A stretch of DNA of 64,000 nt from Paenibacillus hemerocallicola. Its GTDB lineage: Bacteria; Bacillota; Bacilli; Paenibacillales; NBRC-103111. The DNA lies in NCBI RefSeq assembly GCF_006265175.1, contig NZ_VDCQ01000035.1:29550-93549 (forward strand), read 5' to 3'. This document shows, one piece after another, positions 7,922 to 15,969 of this stretch (positions are counted from its first letter, which is position 1; each line of letters begins with the position of its first letter). The notes under the pieces were generated by a model that saw only the letters and a list, made by a program, of their open reading frames with translations, was not told the DNA's origin and did not search any database. The translations under genes were made by a program, and so were the position numbers.

Positions 7922-10900
7922 TCATGATTTACGGGTTTCCCCTCTGACGATCAAATGTGATAATGGTATACGGAAAACTGCGCCTTCGGCAATGTCGTAC
8001 ACGTATCCTTTGGCAAAATCGTTCGCATCGGCGTACCGTCTCACCAAGGACGCTTCCCCGATATCGACGCGGTAGCGGTTGCCGCCGAGTCGTTCGACAT
8101 GCTCGATCCGATAAGCCGCATTGCGAATCCCGTCATTGACGACATAGACATACCGGCCGATCCAGTCGGCAGACGTATCGTAGGCGCCATCTCCGGGCAG
8201 AGTGTCCAGTTCCACCTCGAGAAAGTTGCGAAAGGAAAGCTCCCGCGTGAAATCGACGACCGTTCCCGACGCAAACGTGCGGCTATCGCCGGAATAGTCC
8301 GAGAACCGGCCGTCATTGGCATATATAAACACTTCGAGACCGTCCCGCTCCGCATATACGCCGAAACATCCGGCAAACTTCAGCGTCCCGTCCACAATGT
8401 ACTCGGTATCGGACGACAGCGTACAGACGACCGTATCCGTCCTGCCGCCTTCAAGCCCGATTCGGATCGCTCTCGCTTCGAAATTCCCCGCAACCGTTCC
8501 GTCAGCCCTTCTCACCTCCAGCGGTTCGATAGACCGGATAAACCGGCGGTCCCGATATGGCTCTATAACGGAGCTGAAAATCGATTCGAGATGTTCCCCT
8601 TGCCGGTGCGCGATGACATACTTCAAGGCTGGCGGGTTGGTCGGCTTCTGCGGGGGCACGCCGTCGGCCAAAGCAACGTCGTCGTACGAGCCAAGCATCG
8701 TCAATCGCAGGTGAACGTCCTTCGCGTCCGGCGAAAGGCCGCGAAAGTCAACGACCGCCCAATCGACGCTGAACCGGTCGGGAGGATTGGTGTCGCGTTC
8801 CATATTTTCCAGATAGTGGTAGCCGCTGCCCTGATACAGCTTCTCCGCCGGATCGGCGTCGTTCGGAACCCCGTACGGCACATCCGGACCGGCGTAAGTT
8901 CCGACGAATTGCCCGGTCTCGTCCGTCTGCGGCACGAGACGCAGTCCTTCGACGCTAACGTCGCCTACTGTCCCGTGGAAGCTGTAGCGATGGTCGCCGC
9001 CCCCCTTGACGCGAAAAAAATCGACGGTGTAACTTTGAGCCTCATCCACACGGATCATAGCTGTCGTCCGCCGGTACATGTCCGTGTGCGGATACGACTG
9101 CGGATCCTCCACCTCGATCAGCAGCACCTGCGGACCGTCGTCGAAATGACGCGGTAAGCCTACCCAGGACCCATTCTGCTTCCGGTTGTCCACGACTACC
9201 GTATTGTGACTGATCGTATTGTTTTCCCATTCATGCCGCTTCGGCCACAACCCCGTTGCTTCCGGGTATCCGAGGTCGGGGCTCAAATCGAGCCCGAAGG
9301 CGTGTACGCCGATATTCAGCTTGTCGCGATGGGCATGGCTCGTACCCGAACGTCCGTAATACATCCATAGGTCCCGCCTCGTATCTCCGAAGTCGGGGTC
9401 CGCCTTGTCTCCGTCCCGCAGAACGGCGAAGCCGAAGCCGGTCATATTCTCGCTCCGGGGCTTCCACTCGCCGTGCGTCTCGATCTCATGCCTGATTTCG
9501 TCCGCGAGGCGGTCCGCTTCTTCCGAGAATATGTCGCCGTGAATGCCTTCGGTCGAATTTCCGTTCAGAAAATAGGCGACCTGAGCCATGATCGGTTCGC
9601 GATAAAGCTCGTAGGCTTTCACGGCGACCTTCGGATCGATCAGGCGGAAGGCGTTGCCGGTCAGCCCCGTATCCCCGATCTGGGCCGTGTATTGGTCAAG
9701 CATAATGAGCGGAAGCTGGGAGTGGAACATACGCTTCAGCCTTATGTTCCGGTACAAATCGGCGCCCTCGAACCCGCTGTCGTATCCGGACAATATATCG
9801 GAAATGAGAACATAGCCTTCCAGCCAGCCGCTATTGTAGCCGGGCGAGCCTTCGTCGCCGTGGCCGTCCCTGTCCACGAGATTGACGAGCGAGGCCAGCA
9901 TGTCGCCGCCGGATATATGATGGACGGGCTTCTTCAAATACGCTCCCGATCGGAATACGAATTGCAGCCACTCCTCCGTCGTACCGGGCTCGTCGAGCAC
10001 GACGGCCGCCATCGCCAGAGCGCTTTGGTGGTAGCCCGTGTTGCCGCGGATACGCGCGGTTTTCACACCCGGATACACTTCCCGGATAATGCCATTCTCG
10101 ATGTTCAGGCGGATCGCCTCCGCCGAGCTTTTCGGATTGTCCAGGCCGTACCGGCGCGCTTTTTCCTGCAGGAAGCCGATCGTTTCCCCATCGCCCATCA
10201 TCGGGTAAAACGCGTCGTAAGCGCTTGCGTACAATTTGACGAGACGGGTTTCCCATATCGAGCCGATCGTTTTGCCGAGACCGTCGCCGCCATGAGAATT
10301 GAGGAATACGGTTTTGTCGTACGGCAACGTATCCATATCTGGATAAACGTCCGCGATCCGGTCCAGCATGATAACTCCTATCCGAGCATAGCGGATATCG
10401 CCCGTGTACAGATAAGCGTCGCGAAGGCCGGTTAGTACGTCCATGACCAAGTTTTTCCACAAGAAATGATGGTAATAGGCGACGAATGTCCACCGGTTTC
10501 CTTGTTCGTCCTCCCAGCCGAAGCCGTCGTCGACACCCCACGATTCCCCTTTGTCGGGGCAGAGTGTATTTACGAGCAGTCGTCGGTCCGCCAAGCGCGG
10601 ATCGAATATACCGTGCCGATCGAGACCGCTGGCGTAATAGGCGGCGAAGTCGTTGGTCGGAAATTTGCAGCCGCTGCTCGGATCCGTTATTTTCCAAGGC
10701 TCGTTCAGATCAAGCGTGTAGCCGTAAGGGCCGTAAAGGGCGAGAAACGATTTCCCGGTAACGGGCGAGCCTTCCGCTTGGTTCGTAGCATAGCTCCGCG
10801 GAACGGACTGGGGAGGAATCAAGCTCCACCAGAAGTCCGCTCCGCGCGCCAAAGCATCGTCCGCCTTGGCGGCCGCCCGCTCCTTCATGTCGCGGGCCCA

Positions 10901-10987
10901 TCCGCAGCTTGCGATATTCGCCCGCGCGCTGGCGACTTTGCTTGGGGTATACAGGGTGACCCGGCGCTTTGCGTTCGTTACAACCAT
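7922..10987 (-). CDS. Heparinase II/III-like family protein
   Basis: A large 1021-residue protein. The first half (about 60-500) looks like the alpha-helical toroid of alginate-lyase and heparinase enzymes (FWWSLIPPQSVPRSY, FLNSHGGDGLGKTI). The later beta-sandwich half carries the Hepar_II_III signature blocks TSHAHRDKLNIGVHAFGLDL and TISHNTVVVDNRKQ. Members are polysaccharide lyases that cleave uronic-acid-containing chains by beta-elimination. No signal peptide is visible, so it may act on imported oligosaccharides in the cytoplasm. The ribosome site before ATG 10987 is weak (GAG about 15 bases upstream); an ATG 8 bases earlier runs into a stop after five codons. It follows the aminotransferase gene by 25 bases and ends 14 bases before the lipoprotein start. 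The exact lyase family and substrate are not assigned. Confidence 0.8.
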   Translation of the reverse strand: MVVTNAKRRVTLYTPSKVASARANIASCGWARDMKERAAAKADDALARGADFWWSLIPPQSVPRSYATNQAEGSPVTGKSFLALYGPYGYTLDLNEPWKITDPSSGCKFPTNDFAAYYASGLDRHGIFDPRLADRRLLVNTLCPDKGESWGVDDGFGWEDEQGNRWTFVAYYHHFLWKNLVMDVLTGLRDAYLYTGDIRYARIGVIMLDRIADVYPDMDTLPYDKTVFLNSHGGDGLGKTIGSIWETRLVKLYASAYDAFYPMMGDGETIGFLQEKARRYGLDNPKSSAEAIRLNIENGIIREVYPGVKTARIRGNTGYHQSALAMAAVVLDEPGTTEEWLQFVFRSGAYLKKPVHHISGGDMLASLVNLVDRDGHGDEGSPGYNSGWLEGYVLISDILSGYDSGFEGADLYRNIRLKRMFHSQLPLIMLDQYTAQIGDTGLTGNAFRLIDPKVAVKAYELYREPIMAQVAYFLNGNSTEGIHGDIFSEEADRLADEIRHEIETHGEWKPRSENMTGFGFAVLRDGDKADPDFGDTRRDLWMYYGRSGTSHAHRDKLNIGVHAFGLDLSPDLGYPEATGLWPKRHEWENNTISHNTVVVDNRKQNGSWVGLPRHFDDGPQVLLIEVEDPQSYPHTDMYRRTTAMIRVDEAQSYTVDFFRVKGGGDHRYSFHGTVGDVSVEGLRLVPQTDETGQFVGTYAGPDVPYGVPNDADPAEKLYQGSGYHYLENMERDTNPPDRFSVDWAVVDFRGLSPDAKDVHLRLTMLGSYDDVALADGVPPQKPTNPPALKYVIAHRQGEHLESIFSSVIEPYRDRRFIRSIEPLEVRRADGTVAGNFEARAIRIGLEGGRTDTVVCTLSSDTEYIVDGTLKFAGCFGVYAERDGLEVFIYANDGRFSDYSGDSRTFASGTVVDFTRELSFRNFLEVELDTLPGDGAYDTSADWIGRYVYVVNDGIRNAAYRIEHVERLGGNRYRVDIGEASLVRRYADANDFAKGYVYDIAEGAVFRIPLSHLIVRGETRKS

Positions 10988-11012
10988 TCGTTCATTCTCA
11001 ACTCGCTTTCGG

Positions 11013-12214
11013 TTAAGACTGCAGATGACGGACTACTTTGCGGACCGCATGAGCGACGTCGTAGATGTCGCGTTCTTCGGCAAGCAGCACCCGTTGGCTC
11101 AACCACAGCACTTCCTTGTCGCTCGCACGTTCGCTGTTGGGGCAATCCCATACTTGCTTACGCCCCGTCCATCGCTGAGTTTCTTCCACGATTGCCGTGT
11201 TCCGATTCAATGGAACATACCCCCCGCTCACCGGTATGCCTTCGGCGTTTATTTTCCCGATCACCTCCTTCTTGTCTATCGGTCGGCCAGCTCCGGCGCC
11301 AGCCTGAACATATATAGGTGGTACGCATGCCTCGTCTGCAAAAGCCCCCGTCTCATCACCCCGATGTCTTCAATCTCCTCAAGCAATTGCGTCAGCAGCT
11401 CCGCATTGCGCTCCCGATGCCGAAGCTGCTCCTCGAGCCTCGTCAGTTGGCCGAGAAGAACGGCAGCCTGGAATTCCGTCATCCGCAAATTCCAGCCGAT
11501 CCTCTCGTGCTGATACCATTCTCCCCCGCGCACGCGGCCCACGTTGGCGAGCGACCACGCCGCATCGGCAAGCTTGTCGTCGTTCGTGATCAGCATCCCG
11601 CCTTCTCCGGCCGTCAAATTTTTGCTGCTCTGAAAGCTGATGCTCCCGATATCCCCCAACGCCCCTACCGGCTTCCCATCCCATTCCGCTCCGATGGCTT
11701 GGGCGGAATCTTCGATCAAGACGAGGCCGTGTCGCACGGCAATCGCCTTCAACCGGGTCATGTCGGCTGGCGCTCCGGCAATATGCACCGCTACGATCGC
11801 TTTCGTTCTCGGCGTGACCAGCCGTTCGATCCGTTCGGGATCGAGCAGCAGCGTATCGGGCTCGACATCGGCGAAGACGGGAATCGCGCCGAACAGCAGC
11901 GCGGAGGTCGCTGTGGCGATAAACGTGTACGAGGGCATAATGACCTCGTCGCCGGGCTGTACGCCGGCTGCCTTTAAAGCTACTGTCAGAGACAGCGTCC
12001 CGTTCACCATCGTTATCCCATGTTTCGCCCCGTGGAGCGCCGCGATTTTCTCTTCCAGCTCCGGCAGCTTGCTCCGGTTCGCCCCGCCCCACTTGCCCGA
12101 ACGCAGCGCTTCCAGCAGCAGCCGTTCCTCCGTCTCGCCGAATACCGGCCATAACGGGAATTCTGCGGCTCTAACCGGCTTTCCTCCATCACAAGCCAAC
12201 AAATCCGTTTTCAT
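11013..12214 (-). pseudogene. DegT/DnrJ/EryC1-type sugar aminotransferase interrupted by a frameshift
   Basis: Frame one (12214 to 11276, 312 codons) carries the PLP-dependent aminotransferase fold, including the cofactor lysine block SFQSSKNLTAGEGGMLI, and ends abruptly after LAPELADR. Frame two (from about 11275 to 11013) supplies the missing C-terminus: NAEGIPVSGGYVPLNR through AHAVRKVV. Joined, they give a normal-length family member of about 395 residues. The break lies where GACCGATAGACAAG should read Asp-Arg-(x)-Asp-Lys. A sequencing or assembly error, programmed frameshifting or true inactivation are all possible. An AAGGAGG sits just past the stop but abuts the next GTG, too close for a normal restart. 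Relatives transaminate keto-sugars or make AHBA-like precursors. The gene lies in the locus A operon. Confidence 0.85.
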
Positions 12215-12231
12215 CTTGCTCCCCCTTATTG

Positions 12232-12329
12232 GGCGCGATCAAAAAAATGGCGGACCTCATGTTGTCCGATCATACGCGTCACTACGCTTTTTTCGGACAA
12301 CCAATTGGTCTATTTTTTTTGATCGCGCC
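12232..12329. repeat. 98-bp nested inverted-repeat element between two operon genes
   Basis: GGCGCGATCAAAAAAA (12232-12247) is repeated perfectly inverted at 12314-12329, and inside it TTGTCCGA (12262-12269) is matched by TCGGACAA (12293-12300). The element begins immediately after the stop codon of the deacetylase-like gene and ends 18 bases before the aminotransferase start. It could be an intergenic hairpin controlling downstream expression, a terminator/attenuator (each outer arm carries an A or T run) or a small MITE-like insertion. No clear target-site duplication is seen. Confidence 0.6.
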
Positions 12330-14081
12330 TTAGTATAGCGACGTATGCATGGCAAGGCGTGTCGTAGTTCGGATCGTCGGTACGCCATAGCGCTCCGCGC
12401 TTGTCGATGCGTGCAGCTGCCGTGCGTCTGCTCCCTCCGGAATCGGAATATACAGCACCGCTTCGAGCTTCTCCGCCTCATCCGTCTTGGCTGCCACGGA
12501 GATTTCCCCGTCGTCCGCGGCGCTTGCGATACGCAGGCCGCGCCTGGCGCGCTCCCAGTCGTTTATCCGCTTTCCGGTCCAAAATTCGAAGCCTCGCGCC
12601 TTCGCTTCCCGAACCGTGCGCTTGAACGCTTCCCGAACCGGTGGTTTTTGATGCAGATGCACTTGATGGAACAGGAAATGGGCAACCCCTTCAACACTGC
12701 GCACCGTCTCCAGAAAAGGAACGATTACGCTCGTATCGGTCCATTTGCCATGATCCATGTCCTGGGTCAAAAAGCCGATCTCCAGCACGTTATAGATCCG
12801 GTTTCGTTCATCCGACCAAGCGATCGGACGGTAAGGGTGGCACGTTCCGAATAAGAAGCCGACATTCCCTTTCTTGCTCGGCCCTCTCGTCTGGTCGCTC
12901 TCGATACCGTACATTTCGCACCAGCGGAACAGCTCGCCCCAGCCTTCGAAGCGGGTAACGTGGTTTTTGTTCGACACGACGGCCGTGTCGCTCGCAACCG
13001 ATCTCAAATGGTCCAGCTGGCGCTTGAATTCGGCTTCGGCCCAGTAGCAGTTCCGGTCGATCGCGTTGTAGTGGAACGCGATTTCATGGCCGTCCCGCTC
13101 GATCCGGTCATACAGCTGCCGGCTGTAACCGCTCTCGATCATGCACCAGGTCGAGCGGATGCCGCACTCCTTCATCAGCCCGAGTGTAGTGACGCCATGC
13201 TCCTCGTCATTGCCGTCGCTGTCGTGGGAAATCATCGCGACCGCCTCGACGCCCGGCGGCCAATAGCCGATATACGGCACGCTCCAGCCATGTTCGGCCG
13301 CACGCCGAACGATATGTCCGATTAGCGCCTCGCGCCATTCGTCGGCGTACGGGTAAGCGAAATAGGGAGCACCCGTCTCGCTGATCAGCCGATCGCGTTC
13401 CCAGCATTGCTCGATAGAATCGTCCGCCTTCAAAATTCCGTCGTTTACGGAAGCGGTGCCATCCGGCGCCGGAGCGCCATCCTCCGCGAGCGGCGCGGAC
13501 CCTTGCTGCAGCTTCACGATTGTCGTCAGCAGCCCGACCGACCACCGATCGACAAAGCCGGAGCCGACTTGAAAATGGAGCAGCGCGGGAAGAACGTCAT
13601 CATTTGCAACGTTTCGCACCGCGTCCAAGCGGATTTCCCCCAGTTTTTCAGCCGCAGCGACGTCATCCCCGAATGGCTGCCAGGGCAAAGCATCGAGAAA
13701 GCGCAGCGGTCGAGCGTCCGTGCTTTCCGTTCCTTTCTCGCGGGAGTGGAAATACGCATACCCGGATTGGTGCCGGGGCATCTTGACATATCCGAGTCTC
13801 GCTGCCATCCGGTTCAGATTGGCGAACAAGACGACGCCCCCTCCCTCGTTGGCGAAGCGGTACAAAACCTCGACTGTAGCCTCGTTCTCGGCGGCCAAGG
13901 CAATCAATACAAGATCGTAGCGGCTTCGCACCAAGTCGTCCAACCGTTCCGGCGTCTCATAGGTGATTCCCCGATGAGTCAACAGTTCCTCCAAGTAAGT
14001 TTCAAATACGTTCATTCCGTACTGCCAACGAGCTTCTGCGACTTTCCGATCGAACCAAACCGCGATTCGCGCCAGTTTCAT
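12330..14081 (-). CDS. Polysaccharide-deacetylase-like protein with N-terminal amidotransferase-like domain
   Basis: A 583-residue protein. Residues 1-200 resemble a class I glutamine-amidotransferase-like/ThuA-type Rossmann region (MKLARIAVWFDRKVAEA, YDLVLIALAAENEATVEVLY, GGGVVLFANLNRMA). Residues about 265-540 resemble a NodB/polysaccharide-deacetylase barrel: AVAMISHDSDGNDEEHG contains an HDxD-like metal motif near residue 283 and GHEIAFHYNAIDRN a second histidine near 334. A short beta-rich tail follows. I chose ATG 14081, preceded by GGGGGA, rather than the in-frame ATGs 24 and 30 bases upstream. It is the first gene of the locus A minus-strand operon, divergent from the GntR-fusion gene. 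Removal of acyl groups from an imported sugar is possible, but no substrate can be named. Confidence 0.65.
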   Translation of the reverse strand: MKLARIAVWFDRKVAEARWQYGMNVFETYLEELLTHRGITYETPERLDDLVRSRYDLVLIALAAENEATVEVLYRFANEGGGVVLFANLNRMAARLGYVKMPRHQSGYAYFHSREKGTESTDARPLRFLDALPWQPFGDDVAAAEKLGEIRLDAVRNVANDDVLPALLHFQVGSGFVDRWSVGLLTTIVKLQQGSAPLAEDGAPAPDGTASVNDGILKADDSIEQCWERDRLISETGAPYFAYPYADEWREALIGHIVRRAAEHGWSVPYIGYWPPGVEAVAMISHDSDGNDEEHGVTTLGLMKECGIRSTWCMIESGYSRQLYDRIERDGHEIAFHYNAIDRNCYWAEAEFKRQLDHLRSVASDTAVVSNKNHVTRFEGWGELFRWCEMYGIESDQTRGPSKKGNVGFLFGTCHPYRPIAWSDERNRIYNVLEIGFLTQDMDHGKWTDTSVIVPFLETVRSVEGVAHFLFHQVHLHQKPPVREAFKRTVREAKARGFEFWTGKRINDWERARRGLRIASAADDGEISVAAKTDEAEKLEAVLYIPIPEGADARQLHASTSAERYGVPTIRTTTRLAMHTSLY

Positions 14082-14127
14082 AAGCGGTCCCCCAATGACG
14101 GTCATAGCCATTTTGTGTTACATTCAT

Positions 14128-14148
14128 AAACCGGAATCATACCGGTTT
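14128..14148. promoter_or_regulatory. Operator-like inverted repeat AAACCGG-N7-CCGGTTT (copy 1)
   Basis: A perfect 7-bp inverted repeat with 7-base spacing in the leader of the deacetylase operon. The same arms and spacing recur at 14272-14292, which argues for a specific binding protein, most simply the divergently encoded GntR-type regulator. Confidence 0.65.
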
Positions 14149-14271
14149 ACATACTTCATACTTGTGTTTCCACCGAAAAATTACTACTTTCTCGAGTAAT
14201 TCAAAGGAAAAACGGCCGTTTTTTCACTTTACAAAACGACAAACATTAAACTCCTTTCGTGCGAAATCATT

Positions 14272-14292
14272 AAACCGGTATTTAACCGGTTG
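14272..14292. promoter_or_regulatory. Operator-like inverted repeat AAACCGG-N7-CCGGTTG (copy 2)
   Basis: Second copy of the motif at 14128-14148, with one mismatch in the last base. It lies a few bases downstream of the predicted -10 element of the minus-strand promoter, where a bound repressor would block transcription. Confidence 0.65.
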
Positions 14293-14298
14293 AGTTTG

Positions 14299-14327
14299 AG
14301 TATATACCGTTTCGAAACGGATGACAA
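14299..14327 (-). promoter_or_regulatory. Sigma-A-type promoter of locus A with palindrome in the spacer
   Basis: On the minus strand TTGTCA (14327-14322) is followed by a 17-base spacer and TATACT (14304-14299). The spacer contains the perfect 14-bp palindrome CCGTTTCGAAACGG (14307-14320). The leader to ATG 14081 is about 210 bases and holds two AAACCGG operators plus a 16-bp palindrome, AAAAACGGCCGTTTTT, at 14208-14223. Confidence 0.7.
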
Positions 14328-14360
14328 GGAAAAAATGAATGTCTCTTCTCTAAAGGGATG

Positions 14361-14390
14361 TTGTATTGTTCCGGTCCGCTTTGCTACAAT
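14361..14390 (+). promoter_or_regulatory. Predicted promoter of the GntR/binding-protein fusion gene
   Basis: TTGTAT (14361-14366), an 18-base spacer and TACAAT (14385-14390), ending 35 bases before the ATG at 14426. Divergent from the locus A promoter. Confidence 0.55.
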
Positions 14391-14425
14391 AGCAATACTA
14401 TGATTTTAGAAAAGGATAGGTTTCC

Positions 14426-15817
14426 ATGCGCAGAGAGAACGAACTGAGATATACGGAATTGGCCAATATTTTACGCGAGCAAATCTATTCGGGCTATATC
14501 AAGCCCGGGGAGTACTTGTTGTCGGAAAACCGGTTGAGCGAATATTACGGCATGAGTCGGACATCCGTCAGGGCAACCCTGGACAAACTGATGCAAGAGG
14601 GCCTCATCGTGAAGCAGCCTTCCCGAGGCTCTATGGTGTCGCCCGATCTGATTATACCGGGGGAACAGCATAAGACGTTGCAAATCGTATGTACTTCCCC
14701 CTCCGAATTCATGAATGCTTGCCTACCGATCGTCATAGAGACATTCGAACGCGAGCATCCCCATGTCAAAGTGAAAGTGATCGGCTATCCCGCCGGCTCG
14801 TTCTGGGACTGTCTGAACGGCGGCATGGAGCCTGACCTGCTGCTGATTACCGATCGGCAATACGCCGATATCGAGAGCGACGAAGCGTTCGGCGAGTTTC
14901 ACGTTTCGGTGTCCAAATCCGCTTCCGGCATCTATCCGAAGCTGCTGTCGGCATTCCGGGGGGACGGCAAGTTCAAAGCGATCCCGGTGACGTTCTCGAC
15001 CATATTCATGGCGTATAATCCCGGTTTGTTCGAGAAATACAACGTACCGAAGCCGACCGCGGATTGGGTGCGGGAAGATCTGCTGCGCGCCGCGCAAAAA
15101 TTGACGCTAGATACGAACGGCGACGGCATCACGGACCAGTACGGCCTATCGTTGTCATCCACCTTCAGCCGTTGGCTCGTTTTCGCTCTGCAAAACGATG
15201 TCCGCTTCTTCACGAAATCCGACCAAATCGAATCGCTTCAAAACTCGCTGGACTTCATCCACGACCTGCTCTTCCGCTACAAAATTGCGACCTTGTTCCA
15301 GAGCCGGCGTTTTCTCATCAATGGGGACGCGTTTCCCAGGCAGCGGGCAGCCATGGTGCTGACCACGTCAATGGAATTGGCCGGTTGGAGAAAGCAGATG
15401 CCGTTCGAACCCCAAGTCACGGCGATGCCGTTCGGCCCGTCGGAAGCAACGACGGCAGTGGCCAATCTGTTCGCTATTCCTTCCACGTGCCGCAATTACG
15501 AACTGGCCAATCTATTCGTCCAAACCGCGATCCGGGAAGATGTCCAGAAAACGATGGTCGAGCGGACCCGGTTCATCTCCGTACTGAAACAAGTAAACCC
15601 GCAGGTGTGGAGCGACGATTATTTGCATTCGCTTAACATTCATAACGGCGATATCGAAAACAGTTATTTCCTGCACGAGCTGTTTCCGAATCCGATCGAT
15701 ATTCTTGACCTGGAGCAAGGGATGGAATGGTTTTGGGCCGGCTTGGAACCGGCCGCCTCTTTCGCCGGGCAGCTGCACGACATTATTGCGCGCCGGTTCA
15801 GCGATAATCGGGCATAG
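14426..15817 (+). CDS. GntR-type DNA-binding domain fused to a solute-binding-protein domain (one-component sensor)
   Basis: A 463-residue protein. Residues 1-75 form a GntR-family winged helix-turn-helix (ELANILREQIYSGYIKPGEY, LLSENRLSEYYGMSRTSVRA, LMQEGLIVKQPSRGSMV). Residues about 85-440 resemble a carbohydrate ABC-transporter binding protein (SBP_bac_1): MAYNPGLFEKYNVPKPTADW, AAQKLTLDTNGDGITDQYGL, ETYELANLFVQ-like C-terminal helices. It has no signal peptide, so the binding domain must work in the cytoplasm as the effector domain in place of the usual UTRA or FadR domain. AAAGGATAG precedes the ATG. It is divergent from the locus A operon, which contains a secreted protein of the same fold, and AAACCGG palindromes lie between them. 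A second protein of this architecture is at 53630-55036. Confidence 0.9.
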   Translation: MRRENELRYTELANILREQIYSGYIKPGEYLLSENRLSEYYGMSRTSVRATLDKLMQEGLIVKQPSRGSMVSPDLIIPGEQHKTLQIVCTSPSEFMNACLPIVIETFEREHPHVKVKVIGYPAGSFWDCLNGGMEPDLLLITDRQYADIESDEAFGEFHVSVSKSASGIYPKLLSAFRGDGKFKAIPVTFSTIFMAYNPGLFEKYNVPKPTADWVREDLLRAAQKLTLDTNGDGITDQYGLSLSSTFSRWLVFALQNDVRFFTKSDQIESLQNSLDFIHDLLFRYKIATLFQSRRFLINGDAFPRQRAAMVLTTSMELAGWRKQMPFEPQVTAMPFGPSEATTAVANLFAIPSTCRNYELANLFVQTAIREDVQKTMVERTRFISVLKQVNPQVWSDDYLHSLNIHNGDIENSYFLHELFPNPIDILDLEQGMEWFWAGLEPAASFAGQLHDIIARRFSDNRA

Positions 15818-15969
15818 CCAGTCTAGTCGCAGAGGCGAGTTCGTGGCGCATTCCGCTACTGCCGCCGCGAGCCGAACCTTGCTAATGCATTTTTCCCAGT
15901 ATTCATTTCATCGCCTATCGCTTTATAATAGGGGAAAACTATCTTTTATCTGTTGCAAGGAGCTTTGTT

